Below are positions 22,594 through 34,105 of a stretch of DNA of 64,000 nt, piece after piece. The stretch's first letter is position 1. Every line of letters starts with the position of its first letter. The translations under genes were made by a program, and so were the position numbers. Source of the DNA: Geosiphon pyriformis (Eukaryota > Glomeromycota > Glomeromycetes > Archaeosporales > Geosiphonaceae); contig JAAOMT010000261.1 in NCBI GenBank assembly GCA_016748015.1, positions 377,487 through 441,486 of the forward strand. The letters run 5' to 3'. The notes beneath the pieces are model-generated. The model was not told the origin of the DNA. It did not search any database and saw only the letters and a list, made by a program, of their open reading frames with translations.

Positions 22594-23223
22594 TTAATAT
22601 TGAGCTCTGTTAAAATCTAATTCTTTTAATTCTTCTTCTTGAATTATTTTTTGAACTTTTTTTTTTAGAATTACTTGTGTTATTTGTATTTATAGCTCCT
22701 CAAATTGAGTATTAGTAATTTTTCCTAATTGATTGCTAGTAACAGGATTCATTATTTTGTTCAGTAAAATTTCTGGTTAATCCTAAAATGCTGTGTGTAT
22801 TCAGTATATGACTCAAGCCTGTGTGGATAAGTTGTTCTTTCCCACAAACTGTTCTAATTATTGTAGTATGGTTGTGTTGAATAACCATTTTGTTTTGTCT
22901 GTGTATAAATTCTGTATATTCACATGTTGTCCCAAGTAAAAATAACAATATTTTCTTGGAAATTGTTGTATCTACCAATTCCAAGTTTCTCTGGTCAATT
23001 CCTGGTATTGTCTGACTATTTGTTGTTCTTTTGTAGCCAATTTTACTTTGGTAACTATTTTCTTAACCAGATTTTCAGGTTTTCTCTGTACTTTGCATTG
23101 TCATACTTTTGTAGTGTCTTTATATCGAATGGTTTGTTGGTTAATTGTAATTTCCATATCTTGGTGTTGAATCAATTGGAAAAGTTGTTGTGCTAGAGAG
23201 TGAATATTGTCTGTAATTTCCAT
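22594..23223 (-). pseudogene. gypsy D third ORF (ORF3), decayed
   Basis: ATG at 23223 lies 60 bp after the probable end of Pol. The frame (MEITDNIHSLAQQLFQLIQ) runs 630 bp to a TAA at 22594-22596, next to the purine tract AAAAAGAAGGAAATAA before the LTR. Internal stops interrupt it, several at positions where A has Trp or Gln (for example stop-VIY against RAIYW). The end is ELDFNRAQY. No domain, membrane segment or signal is visible, and it is Gln/Asn/Lys-rich. Same length as in A. Confidence 0.65.
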
Positions 23224-23283
23224 TTTTTTGATCTCTTTTGTTATGTCTTTCATAACTTTATATATTCTTTTGGTCAATCAATT

Positions 23284-24470
23284 TCATGTGTTATTGTTAA
23301 TGATAATAATTGGTTCCAGATCTTGTGGAATCTCATTTGGTTGGATTAGTATTCTCTGTACTCTTAATTGTAGAATATTACTGGTGGATGGTAGTGTGAT
23401 GTTGTGGTATGGTTTCAGTCAATCTTCATGTGCTGCTTTGGTTAAGATTTTGTTGTTCAGTCTTAATTTATAAGCTTCACTTCCTAGAATTTCTTTTATG
23501 TGAAATGGTCTATCCCATTTGGGATTGAATTTTCCACTCCATTGTTTTTCCACTTTGATATGATGTAAGAGTACTTTGTTTCCAATCTTGAATTCAACTG
23601 GTTTGTCTGGTAGTTGACTATCATGTCTTTCTTTTTGTTTCTTTTGTGATTTTTGAATGTTATCAGCTGCTCTTTTTTGTTTGTTTTCCAATGTTTCTAT
23701 TAAGTCATATGTCTTTCTTAACAATGTTTCCTGGAAATTCTCTTCTGTTATTGGTTCAGTTAGATATGTGTTGACTTTTATCTCAACTAGTATTGTTGCT
23801 GTTCTACCGTATACTAATTTAAATGGTGTTACTTGTGTAGTATCTTGCTTTATTGTATAATAAGCAAATAGTACTGATGGTATGAACAAATCCCATTTGT
23901 CCTGGTTTTTTTGGCTGAATTTGGCAATTGCCTCACACAATATTATATTAAATCTTTCCACTAGACTATTTGTTTGTGGATAATATGATAATGATAGTGG
24001 TCTCTTAATTTCAAATTTTTGGCTTAATTTTGCTAGTGTTCTGTTCACAAAGTAAGTTCTTTGATCTGATAGTAATTTTTTTAAACATTTATGTCGACAA
24101 ATCAGATCTTGATGGATGAATTTGGCAATGGATTCTGCATCCACTCTTTGAATTGCTTTTGCTTCTGGCCATTTAGTAAGATAGTTCATGGCTACTACAA
24201 TATATTTGTTGCCTCTACTGGTAATTGTTAATGGTCCAACTAAATTGATTCCAATGCAATCAAATGGTTGTTCTACTTTAATTGATCTCAATGGTTTGCT
24301 GGGTCTTGTTCCTTCTTTTCTTTGACAAGCATCACAATTTTGAACATATTGGATGATATCTGGATACATTGATGGCCAATAGTATCTTTTTCTAGTTCTT
24401 TCTATTGTTGTTTCTTTATGAAAATGTCCTGCTGTTGGATCTGAGTACATGTTGAATAGTACTGTCTTTT
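23284..24470 (-). pseudogene. gypsy D integrase
   Basis: An open stretch of 343 codons (24450-23419) covers the zinc-binding domain (the first His is Tyr in M-Y-S-D-P-T-A-G-H, then C-D-A-C-Q), the catalytic core and the C-terminal region. In the core the first catalytic Asp is Asn (CIGINLVGPL, where A has D), the second is kept in LLSDQ and the Glu is kept in NSLVERFN. A GPY/F-like module (WDRPFHIKEILGSEAYKL) follows. I see no chromodomain. A stop at 23284-23286 with a second just after is shared with A and probably marks the end of Pol. Integrase would insert the cDNA; this copy lacks a complete D-D-E triad. Confidence 0.88.
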
Positions 24471-26122
24471 TTTCTGATTCTGTAATTACTCTGGTTGGTT
24501 GGTCTGGATCTTTTCTATTCTTCTGATAAAGTATATTCTGGTAAGTGATAAAATATTTTGATTGTTGTTTTATACTATTTCATTTTGATTGAGATAATTT
24601 TTTCTTGAACTGTTGAGTATTAATATAGTGTTGGAGTTGTTGATATTTTTGTGTGTTCATCTTTTGTTATATTTTCATTGAATTTGGATTGGTTTTGTTA
24701 TATTTTTGGGTTGAAATGTTCTTAGATTTGTCTTATTTGTAACAAACTGTCAGCATTTTTGTTGTCTTTTTCCTTTTTATAATGTATAATATAAGTATAT
24801 GGCAAAAGTGCTATTTTTCATCTTGATTGTCTGCCATCTCCAAATTTTTGTTTTTAGAGTGATGTCAATCCTTTGTGATCTGTGTACACTTCGAACTTCT
24901 GACTCAAGTATTTTTTTCATTTCATGACTGCTCAATAAATTGCTAAGTGCTTCAGTTCTGGTGTTCCATAGTTCTTTTTAGCTGGTGTTAGACTTCAGCT
25001 GGCATATGCCACTGGATGTTCTCGTCCATTTGGTTCTTTTTGAGATAGTACTGCTCCCAATGCTTGACTTGATGCATCAGTTGTGATGCTGAATGGCTTG
25101 CTGTAATTTGGATAGATCAATACTGGAGCTTGAATTAGCTTTTTTCTTAAGATGTCAAAAGCTTCTTGTTGTCTTTCTGTCCATTCATACTTTGCATTCT
25201 TGGTTTAAAGATCATTGAGTGGTTGGGCTATCTTTAAAAAGTTTTTTATGAAATGTCTATAATAGCTCGCAAATCCCAAGAATGATTTCAGCTCAGTTAT
25301 GTTGGTTGGTATTGGAAAGTTTTTTACTATTTCTATCTTCTCTGGATCTGTTTTTATGCCATCTTTGCTAACTATGTGTCTTACGAATTTTAGTTTTGTT
25401 TTTCCGAAAAAACATTTGGTGGCATTTAACTTTAGCTCTGCTTATCGTAATCTTTCAAATACTTGTTGGAAATGATGTAGATGATCATCAAATGTTTTTA
25501 AAAACACATTGGTGTCATCTAAGTATACAACTACTGATTTTCACAATAAGCCAGTGTACACAATTTCTATTAGCTATTGGAATGTAGCTGGAGCATTGGT
25601 TAAGCTGAATAGCATAACTTCAAACTCAAAGTTCCCTTCTCTAATGGTGAATGCCATCTTCTTTTTGTCAGCTGGATTCATGGCTACTTGTTAGTAACCA
25701 CTGTTAAAGTCTAATGTTGAGAACCATTTGTTCCTGTCAAATGCGTCAAATAGCTCCTGGATTCATAGAGTTAGATAACTGTCTCTTCGAGTGACTCTAT
25801 TGAATTTTCTTTAATCCACACAAAAGCAGATCTTTCCATTCTTTTTCCGAACGAGTACTATTAGTGATGACTATGGGCTTATCAATGGCTGAATTAGTCT
25901 GTTGTCAAGCATTCTATTAATTTCTTGACAAATGATTTTATAACTGGCTGGTGGTACTCTGTATGCTTGTTGTTTTATTGGCATTGTATCTTCAGTCTTG
26001 ATCTGGTGTTGGATGATGTCAGTACGGCCAAATTCATCTTTACTTGCAAATATGTCAGTAAAGTTGTTAAGTAGCATTTTGAGTTGTATATGTTGAAATG
26101 GATCTAAGTTTCTCATGTTCAT
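24471..26122 (-). pseudogene. gypsy D reverse transcriptase and RNase H
   Basis: Motifs run in order: the N-terminal Ty3-type sequence (HQIKTEDTMPIKQQAYRVPP near 26000), a D-stop-RKFN motif, STLDFNSGY, FSLTNAPATFQ and the catalytic V-V-V-Y-L-D-D-T near 25525. GFASYYRHFIKNF follows, then the RNase H entry (TTDASSQALGAVLSQKEPNG near 25050, VYTDHKGLTSL near 24880). The YLDD aspartates are intact, but about ten stops interrupt the frame and a shift separates it from integrase. It converts element RNA to DNA in the particle. This is the only RT of a gypsy element inside the window apart from the fragment of A. Confidence 0.87.
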
Positions 26123-27259
26123 TTATTCCAATTGTTCTGGTTGGAGCAAATAACATTCATTGTGTTTGTATATTGTTTGTGATGTGATATCAACATATCC
26201 ACAAAGCTGTGAAAAGTCTGAAATGGGGTGTGGTGGCTGTTTTTCTATTTCTGTGATCAAATATCCAATTGTGGTTTTTTTTGGTATATTAATGACATTT
26301 CTGGTGTTGTTGTAGATAGAAATTTTTATGTGGCTATAGTTTTTGGCTGGTATGTAGAGATTGATAAGTCCAATCTCTCCTGATTTGCAAAGGCTTGCTT
26401 CTGCTTCAAAAATCTGTTCTTGTTCCTTTTCTCTCCTTTCTATTGCTAACATGTATTGGCTATATAGTGGAATGAAAATTGCTTAACTGGTTGAGATAAT
26501 TTCTTCTTGGCCAACAATTTTTTTCTCCACCATATTAACTGGTACATCTATCTTACCCATTGACCCAAATCTCTGTATCCCTCTTGCTGTTATTCTTAAC
26601 TCTTTCTTTTGTTCCATTGATACTAACTGAGCTATTTTTACCAAAGACAGGAATATTGCCTGTGCTATCTTTTTATTTGGCTCTATTGTATATGCCTTTT
26701 CTGAGTTATTTTGTAATATTGCAATGATATTTCCTACATATTCTGCATCAATTATTCCTCCTTTGATATTGATCCCTTTTTTGGCTAAATTATTCCTAGA
26801 AGCTAACTAAACCATGATTGTTGCTGAAATCTTTAGTGCTATTTTCAGATCAATGCAGGTGCGCGAATGTGGTTCCAATTTAATGGCCTCTTTTTTTGGA
26901 TACCTCAGATCAAATTCCACATTGGTATCATGCATGTGTTTTGGCATGATATCTTCATTATTATTACTGTACCATTTCAACTCCTGTTCTTTGGAGAGAT
27001 CTGGTAGGGCAATATATTGCTTGTAGTTGGGATTGGAGTTTGAATTTAAGTTAATTTTATTGTTATATTGAACGGAACTAGAACCATTGTTTTCGTTATT
27101 GTCGTTGTCAGAGTTTGAATCAGGATTGAAAATTGATTTTGATTCTGATGTGCAGCTGCTAATTGGTTCTTTTTCCTTAGGAATCTTGTAGATCATGTGT
27201 GATAGTGGATTGTAAATGAAATCACACTTATTACAATATTGAAAGTCATATGAGATCAA
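26123..27259 (-). pseudogene. gypsy D dUTPase and linker to RT
   Basis: The N-terminal part holds the last Cys pair of the Cys-rich module and an Asn/Ser-rich linker. dUTPase-like motifs follow but are degraded: N-V-E-F-D-L in place of D-A-G-Y-D-L, N-N-L-A-K-K-G in motif 2, I-I-D-A-E-Y-V-G-N in motif 3, K-I-A-Q-A-I in motif 4 and R-G-I-Q-R-F-G-S in motif 5. 26452-26123 is an open linker of about 109 codons (IFEAEASLCKSGEIGLINLY) before RT, without a recognised domain. The fold is recognisable by its similarity to B and C, but catalytic activity is unlikely. Confidence 0.75.
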
Positions 27260-27862
27260 ACAGTAATCACATAGTCAAGTGTTTAATTGTGCTAAACATT
27301 GCTCTTGCTTTTCTCTGGTGGGTGCCAAGTTCTGGTAGTGCTCATGAAATTGCTCTGAATTGTCTTCAATGTCATCAAACATGTTGAAAGTCACAATGTA
27401 TTCAGGTTCAGGAAGGATGAGTGGATTGTTTTTGATTTCTAACAGCTCACTGGTCATGGTGCCCTCAGCTTTTGCACTGGCCATTTACCAGATCTCGTGT
27501 TTATTGTGTGGATATTTTTCCAATTGTTGCAATGCTTGTTTCTAAGCATCATCAATTGGCGTTTCTTTACATATCCAGTTATTGATTAGGATTGTGTACT
27601 GACAGATTTTGTTACATGTTTCTCCTTGCTCTGGAATGTCATTCCACATTCTTTCATCGGGTAAGATAGTTCCACATGTGAGACAAGATTCATTGTTCTA
27701 TTTTCTTTGTTGTTTTGGTGGGCCAAACCTTTCTATAACACATGTGTAATAATAGAATTTGGTGGCTGTCGAATATTTTTCATTGTCGCCACAGCATGCA
27801 CCCATTGATGACAATTTCTTACTGCAATCGACACATATTAGCTTTGGTTAACAATAATTAGT
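27260..27862 (-). pseudogene. gypsy D Cys-rich module
   Basis: The same order of clusters as in C: C-V-D-C-S-K-K-L-S-S-M-G-A-C-C, a degenerate Y-Y-Y-T-C block, C-L-T-C-G, C-N-K-I-C-Q and, next to dUTPase, C-D-Y-C...C-N-K-C. A frameshift near 27860 separates it from protease, and several stops break it (for example at 27484). Shared architecture across two LTR families indicates that the module predates their split. Confidence 0.6.
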
Positions 27863-28233
27863 CAGTGGTGATGGATAAATGTATGAGTTATAAGTAGTGG
27901 TGTGGGTGTGTGTTGTTTTTTCTTCCTTCTCTTTTCTCTTCCTCTTATTGCTTTCTTCCTATTCCCAATTTGGTAGCTCTTTTGGATCATGGTTGGTTTC
28001 TCAGGCTTGGTCAAAATTCCAGGTATGTTCGGTTTCCTTCTGTTTTTTTTACCGTTGTTGTCCCAAGATAGTATGGGTGGCAGCTTGTTGTGATCGTTTT
28101 CAGCCCATGAGACTTGATACGCTTTCCACTTTGGTTTCGGTTCCTCTTCCTCTAAATTGATTAGTGGTGCTGGCATAACGTTGCTGGATTTGAAATGATT
28201 ACACATCACTGGTACTCATGTGTGTTGACTATT

Positions 28234-28869
28234 TTAACTTAGCTGAAGTTCTTGTGTGGTCCAATCTAGAGTAGCATTTGTTTTGGACAGCCAATTATTC
28301 CCAATGAGTGCTTGGTATTGAGTGACTTCCATGATGAGTACTTTGATGGGTACTATGATGTCATTGATCTCTATAAGGAAATCATCAATCTCTCCAATGG
28401 GTGTTTTGGTTACTTTATCAGCTGTAATAATTTTGGTGCTGGCAGTGCGATCAACTCGGCAACCTAATTGATCCATGAGTTGTCTTGTGATGATGCTGCC
28501 AGCTGATCCACTATCTAGGATCAGTTTGATAAAGTGATCATCAACTTTCACATCAGTGTACATGGCAGTTATAGGTTTCTTTTCTAGTGCGGTTTTACTG
28601 AATAATGGTGTGGCTGATGATTCTTCAAGTTCAAATGGGAAAATGGTGTTCAAAGATTTGTTTTTAGTAATTATAGCAGGTAGAATGTTGTTAGTAAGTG
28701 GTTGTCTTTGATTGTTTTCCAGGTGATTGGGTTGGGCTTTTTTTGGGGTCACCAGAAGACTTAAATAGTTCTGAGAATTCGGATTTTGGGCATACCCAGT
28801 TTCCAAACTCTGAAAACATAATCCCATGGCTTGGTGAGAGAAGCTGGAGATTGGTTGCTGAACAACCAT
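28234..28869 (-). pseudogene. gypsy D retropepsin-like protease
   Basis: An open 211-codon stretch. A Gln/Asn-rich linker leads to K-L-I-L-D-S-G-S-A-G-S-I-I-T with the catalytic Asp intact, then GEIDDFLIEI and ALIGNNWL. It aligns with the protease of B and C. In this polyprotein the protease follows Gag in the same frame (28869 and the Gag stretches at 30945 and 29865 are in phase). It would cut the polyprotein during particle maturation. Confidence 0.82.
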
Positions 28870-30945
28870 TGCTGATCTTCAGTTTTGGGTAATTCTGGGT
28901 CTCAGATTTCCTGATGTCAGGGTAACTGAGTTTTGGAACAGGGTTTGTATTAATTGTTGGGGCTAATAGATTATTTGAGACTGTGGCTGATAAATTACTA
29001 GTGGCTATGATGGATAAATTGTTGGTGGCTGCAGTTAATAAACTGGAGGTTGATATATGAGTGGTTGATAAATTGGTTGCTGCATTATTGGCAGGTAAGT
29101 GGTTTGATATTGTGCTGAGTTTGATTGATGATTTGGAGTTAAGAACCAGTAATCAGGATTTTGATATTGATTTTTCAATTATTGGTTATTGAAATGCTGG
29201 CAGTAGTCAATTTGGATATGTCTTTGTTTACTACAATAGTGGTAGATATGTGTTTCTTATTGTCACTGTTGATTGGTTGATGAAGATGGACATGATTGAT
29301 TCTGAGAACAATTAGAATTTCCTTGATTATTGCATCATTGTGGTAGTTGATAAATTGCCTGATTGTTGTTAACTAAGTATCCCTCTATCTTCTGATTAAT
29401 TATTTCACTGAATTTCTCCAATTTGGAATCCAATTCAAATGATCTATTTATCACTAGATTAATGGCTTGGGCATGATTGGCCTTGGACTCAGCTGATTCA
29501 AAATCTCTGGCGTGTGTGACAGCATCTTGAAAAGTGTCTAGATGCAATAAATGTACATGTTGCAAGATGCTGCTGCATAGGCCACAAATAAACTGGTTAA
29601 GAATCTGTGGTGCAGTGAAATAGTTGGCGTCAATTGCTTGGATTTGGCACAGGTTTCTATGAAAGTGTCCTAGGTATGTGGTAACTGCTTCTATTTCTCC
29701 TTGTTTAATGGTGGTGAAAGTGTTGGCTAATCTGTTGATACTGTTGTTATTGCTAAAGTATTTCAGAAATTCCAGTTTAAAGGCATTGAAATCTTGGGGT
29801 TTGTTAACTAGGCTTTGGTACCATGAATCAGCTGTATCCTTAAGAAAGTAGAGTATGGCTTGCATGGCTTTGGTGTTATTCTATCTATTGGCTGCAATGG
29901 CTTTTTCTATATCATTTAGCCATATTTGGGCATTGTCTTCTTTGCCAGTGAACTTGTCAAGCTTTGCGATTGGTGCATATGCCATTTGTTGTTATTGCTG
30001 TGGTGGTTGGAGTTGTTGTTGTTATTGTGGCTGTTGGAGTGGTGGCTGTTGTAATGGTGGTTGCTGAAGTGGTCTTTGTGGTTGTTGGATGGGTTTGGCT
30101 ATCAGATCAATTGGTGGGTAATCAATGACAATATTTGGAGGTAAGTTCTGCTAATTGATTAATTTGGGGTTTTGATTTGGCAGTGTTTGAATATTCGGAG
30201 TTCTGATTTCCAGATTTTCTAGGATTGGGTTTTGGTCAGTAAATTTTTGATCCTCAGATTTTTCTTTCTCTACTTCTTTTTGTTCTCCTTCTGATTCAGT
30301 TATTTCCCACAGACTTGCAGTTCCGAAATCTGGTTGAGGCAGTGGTGATCATAGTCCTGATAGCATTGGCAATTGTGATTTAAATCCTTTGAAATACACG
30401 CCATATGGTCCTAATAGGTCTTTTTTTCTTTGTTTACTTTAAAATGGAAATTTTCCAAATGTTGATGTTGCATTTGATATGGACGCACCTGTTGATGAGA
30501 TGTTGATAGCACTTTATGGTGTATAGTAATATGATGGGACAGTTGGTGATTCTATTCTGTGTTTCTTCTAACTAAGTAACTGTATTCCCTTTGGTGTTGC
30601 TGCTGGTGTTTGGATTCTTCTTTTCCCTTTATCTGTGTAAGTAATGGGAAATTGTTGTTGAACGTATCTTTTAATGTCTTGATTAATCTCTCTGATGATT
30701 AGTGTGAAACTATAGTTTCTAGGTAAGTTGGTGTGTTGAAATAATTCTGTGTAAAAGTTTTTTCTTGTTGATTCAATGTTAACTGTTCCTCCCAAGCAGT
30801 CTGTGATTTTATTGTTGATGTAAAAGTTGAAGGCTGATTCTGCTGGATAATGGTTATTGTTTAATCTTAATTGTTGGCTGTATTGTTGAAACAAGAATTT
30901 GGCAAATCTTAAATGGTTTGCTTCTATGTTTTTTGGTTCTGCCAC
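28870..30945 (-). pseudogene. gypsy D Gag region
   Basis: ATG at 30945 (MAEPKNIEANHLRFAKFLFQ) opens an N-terminal domain of about 125 codons, followed after a stop by a Pro/Gln-rich linker near 30000-30100. The capsid-like Gag domain follows (IAKLDKFTGKEDNAQIWL, then AILYFLKDTADSWYQSLV at 29865-29335). A degenerate zinc knuckle (HYCSKQRHIQIDYC) lies near 29200-29250, and a Gln/Pro/Tyr-rich tail runs into protease. All stretches share one frame, with roughly a dozen stops. The domain order matches Gag of B and C, but the sequence is clearly diverged. Confidence 0.8.
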
Positions 30946-30989
30946 TTTTGGATGGATGTTGATGGTGCTGGTTCTCTGTAAGATTATAC

Positions 30990-31007
30990 CTCACAGGGAG
31001 CACCAAA
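30990..31007 (-). other. candidate primer-binding site of element D
   Basis: The - strand after the 5' LTR reads TTTGGTGCTCCCTGTGAG. The first ten bases equal those of B and C although the LTRs differ, so both families probably use the same tRNA primer. Confidence 0.55.
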
Positions 31008-31889
31008 TGTTACAGGTGATTATTTGGGATCTCAAGTCAAATAACAAACTCATAACTTGGTGCTCAAAAGCTATTTGCATTGATGATGATGATCTGAAAG
31101 TTTTGGTGCTTTGAAGGTTTTCCAAATGAGTTCTTTATATAATAGACAGAGATTCAGTAGTGTTGGTATTTGCAATTTTGTTTCAGTTGTTTCTTAATTT
31201 TTTTCTTAGCTTGGTGGCCAGATTTATTCTGCCAGTCATGCCCTTCTGGTAAGCTATCTATTAATATATATATTATTACCCTTATTTCTGGGTCTTTTAC
31301 CAGACTATTCATGATGTCAATAACTCAGTGCTTTAATTCTCAATCAATTAGTATACAATAATAAAATCAAAGAAAAGAAAATAAAGAAAGAAAGGAAAAT
31401 AAAAGAAATAAAAAAATAGCCAAGGCAATATGCAAGTTAGTATCCTGTCAATAGCTGTGATCAAGAGCTATTGTTTCAGTATGGTTAAGTATCAATGTCT
31501 ATCAACATGAAGTGTTTATAATAGAGAATAGATTGTAATAACAAATAGTTATTTTATTAGATGATTGTGAATTGAAAGATTGCTTAGATTAAATCTAAAC
31601 CAAGAGGTCTGTCTTTTCTACTTCTAATGCTACTGTTATATATACATAATTGAGATTTCTCAATTCCTCAATTCTTCTCAACAGAAATCCTGGAATTCTT
31701 GGAATCCTGTGATTTTTTCAAGAGAAATCCTGGAATTCTGAAATTCTGCGATTCTTTGTCAGAGAATCTTAAAATTTCTGGAATCCTGCAATTCCTCTAA
31801 GAGGAATTCTGGAATTTCACATTTACTACATCTACTTCTGATTGGCTAATAACTATGCTAATATGTTTCCTATATTTCTATGAGTAACA
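31008..31889 (-). repeat. gypsy D 5' LTR (882 bp)
   Basis: Same length as the 3' copy, with TGTTAC...GTAACA ends. GAATTC-type tandem units lie at about 31660-31825 and TATATATA at 31637-31644. Differences from the 3' LTR seen by eye are mostly transitions. Confidence 0.93.
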
Positions 31890-32040
31890 ATGGACAGACT
31901 TTATCTTTTAACTTAGTTTCAGTAATAATCGAAATTAAATTGTTCATATCTTATGTCAACAAACAATATTTTCTTGTTTCACAGAATTGTTTATACCCCA
32001 AACATTACATATAGCAATTTTCCAAACCAAACTAATCATT
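31890..32040 (-). pseudogene. LINE L1 ORF2, 5' segment (start of endonuclease)
   Basis: ATG at 32040 overlaps the ORF1 stop as ATGA. The frame reads MISLVWKIAICNVWGINNSV, the start of an APE-type endonuclease, and hits a TGA at codon 28, where L6 keeps Trp. After about 50 codons it is cut by element D and resumes at 21697. Confidence 0.8.
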
Positions 32041-33971
32041 GAGATGAAGAGAGAGCCAACAAACCCAAACCAGAAAACAGACAATCCAATCTTCCCAAAA
32101 TCGAATTAATTGATGCTTCCAAAGTCATTATTTTTGACTCCAATTTACCCATTTTGGTGGTCAAAACCTTAAAACTACTAGAGCTGAAATCAGTCACAAA
32201 ATCTGAACCAACACTAACACATTATCCAAAACCATATTTAAATCCAGAATAGAAGCTAAAGAAACAGAGGCAACTGGAGAAGAAACAGAAGGGGAAGCAG
32301 TCAAAGGCACCAATTCCACAAAGCTCAACTTTTTTAAAAGAACAGAAACCTAATTAGACAAAAGCTTCAAAGAGTATTTCAGAACAGCTACATGATCACT
32401 CAATCCAGAATTAACAAAAGAAGCAGAACCCAAAAAAAGAGATGCTACATCCAAAAGTAAGCCATCACCAGACAAAACTGATAAGATTGCATGAGGAGAA
32501 GAACCACCAGCAATTTGAGCCCAAGTTTTAACTCCAAATAAAACAGGGCACAAAACAGGAGTCTGCTTCTTTTTATATATGTTGGCCAAATGAACCTGAT
32601 CCTGTAAGGTCACCATATGTCTACCATGTCTACCAAAATTTTTACTCACTAAACAAATATCAGAGGTATGACCAAATTTTTTACATAAAGCACAGCAAGC
32701 TAATAAAAGCTCAGCCCAATGTAAATTCACACCTTTGAAAACAGAAACAGATTCGATAGCAGTTAATTTAGATGTTTTATTTGCAAAACACACAATTGCA
32801 CATCTATTATACACATATGAACTGGAATTATGACCAATGAAGCAAGTTTTTTTACCATATGAATCTAAACAAACCCAACAAATCATGAACAGTAGTGCCA
32901 ACTGAAAATATGTACAACAAAGCCTGATATTAATCTCTGAATATCCACATTTGTTTATTACTAATAGCTTTTGTTACATAAACAAAATCCTTTCTTATAA
33001 AAACAGATCATCTAGCTGCAACCAAATCAGCTATTTCAGATAATTTATACTCTATTAAGGTCTTTTGCCACAAACCAATTAATTGTATCTTGACAAATAC
33101 AATTTTATTAAACTTAGAAAAAACTGATTTTACAGCCAATTTGGGAAGATCAACTGGGATTTCCTTGATGATCACTTCCCAATCCAATTAGCTATTTACT
33201 TTTCTAAGATAATTATTAACAAGAATTTTCTTACAAATTGCCATTTTCTTAGCCTTATTCAAGCTCAATTCTGAAGTAAATGATAATCTGATAATTTCTG
33301 AGAATTTTGAGAAAGCAAAGGCTCTCCCAAAACCATTAATTCAATAAAAAATTTTTTTTATTGAAATCAATTTGTCACTAATAGTTTTTTCTGGAATAGC
33401 CAAAAGCTCAATATTTAATATGAATGATTTTACTGGCTCAAAGTTTCTCTTATCCAGAACATGTAACTTGATACATGACAGCTGATTGGAACCATTAAAC
33501 TTAGGGGAAAAAAGCTTCAGAATGTTATCAGCATTACTCATATTATTGAAAAAAGGTTTTTTCAGCAGTTGTTTTAAAACATATGTTCTTATTTGTGTCT
33601 TTCTTAAAGTTGTGTCATCCATCATATCATTAGTCTTGAAGTCATTGGAATTCACATAACTCATTTCTTCTGTCACCATGTTGTTTATGTTTTCCAAGTT
33701 AGACACTCTATTAATACTAACATTCTCACTTTCTACTTCACTACCCCAAAACACTTTGCATTCTATATTATCAGCTTGTAAAATATCACCAGAAATAAGA
33801 CCAGCTAACAAATCTATCACATCACCAGTAATTTCAGAATTCTTAGACTTCTTATATAAAGAGCCATGAGTATATGCTCTCAATGTATGTCTTCTTTTTA
33901 TTATTAGACTGGATCCCCAACCCAGCTGAAATAAAAATAAAATTACCAGCAGAGGAACCCACTGGTTCCAT
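32037..33971 (-). pseudogene. LINE L1 ORF1
   Basis: The likely start is ATG at 33971, where L3 and L6 have the corresponding MNPIGYSVGG/IKPVGFSAGG sequence. The main open stretch is 33883-33341. It includes an acidic/Asn-rich N-terminus and the segment that precedes the RRM-like part (VKSFILNIELLAIPEKTISD). After a frameshift, an open stretch at 32901-32350 carries a second globular segment and the zinc knuckle C-A-L-C-K-K-F-G-H-T-S-D-I-C. ORF1 proteins of this type bind LINE RNA. Stops and frameshifts (near 33880, 33340 and 32890) disable it. It ends in ATGA with ORF2. Confidence 0.78.
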
Positions 33972-34105
33972 TACAGTAAAAGAGTATGTAAGAAAAGAAA
34001 TAACTGAAAAGAAACAAAGGATAAAAAGAAAAGAAAAAAGTTATTTTTCTATTAAAAAACTATGCTTTCATTGTAGTCAGAGGATCAACAAAAAAAAGAT
34101 GTTTT
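33972..34105 (-). promoter_or_regulatory. LINE L1 5' UTR with conserved 5' end motif
   Basis: The element begins with a motif (GTTGATCCTCTGACTACAAT on the - strand, within 34065-34097) that recurs at the 5' ends of L3 (48472-48505), L6 (63221-63253) and L7 (63601-63634). An internal promoter here is inferred from family practice only. Confidence 0.55.

Larger units (their letters stand above)
21698..31889 (-). mobile_element. Ty3/gypsy element D, full-length layout with dUTPase
   Basis: Two 882-bp LTRs flank about 8.4 kb. In - strand order it carries Gag, protease, a Cys-rich module, dUTPase, RT, RNase H, integrase and ORF3. It lies inside LINE L1. The immediate 4-bp flanks are ACAG and ATGG, differing by two transitions. 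Reading-frame arithmetic in L1 independently requires a 4-bp duplication. The copy is decayed by many stops and at least two frameshifts, so it is not active, but it shows the full gene order missing from B and C. Confidence 0.92.
10085..34105 (-). mobile_element. LINE L1, one copy split by gypsy elements C and D
   Basis: Three segments (31890-34105, 18345-21697, 10085-11392) join into a colinear - strand LINE: 5' UTR, ORF1, ORF2 (endonuclease, RT, RNase H, C-terminal domain) and 3' UTR. The joins fall at the same residues of the family proteins. Element D interrupts the endonuclease N-terminus and element C interrupts RNase H. From the ORF2 ATG at 32040 to the shared stop at codon 533, the two segments total 1,600 bp, four more than in L2, L3 and L5. 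This is exactly what a 4-bp duplication for D predicts. The C flanks show ACAC on both sides. Confidence 0.9.

Noticed and set aside
22594-23223. Envelope-like gene after integrase
   Set aside because: ORF3 lacks a signal peptide, transmembrane segment and Cys pattern; only its position is suggestive.
23284-24470. Chromodomain at the integrase C-terminus of D
   Set aside because: Only a GPY/F-like module is visible; no chromodomain aromatic cage pattern follows before the Pol stop.
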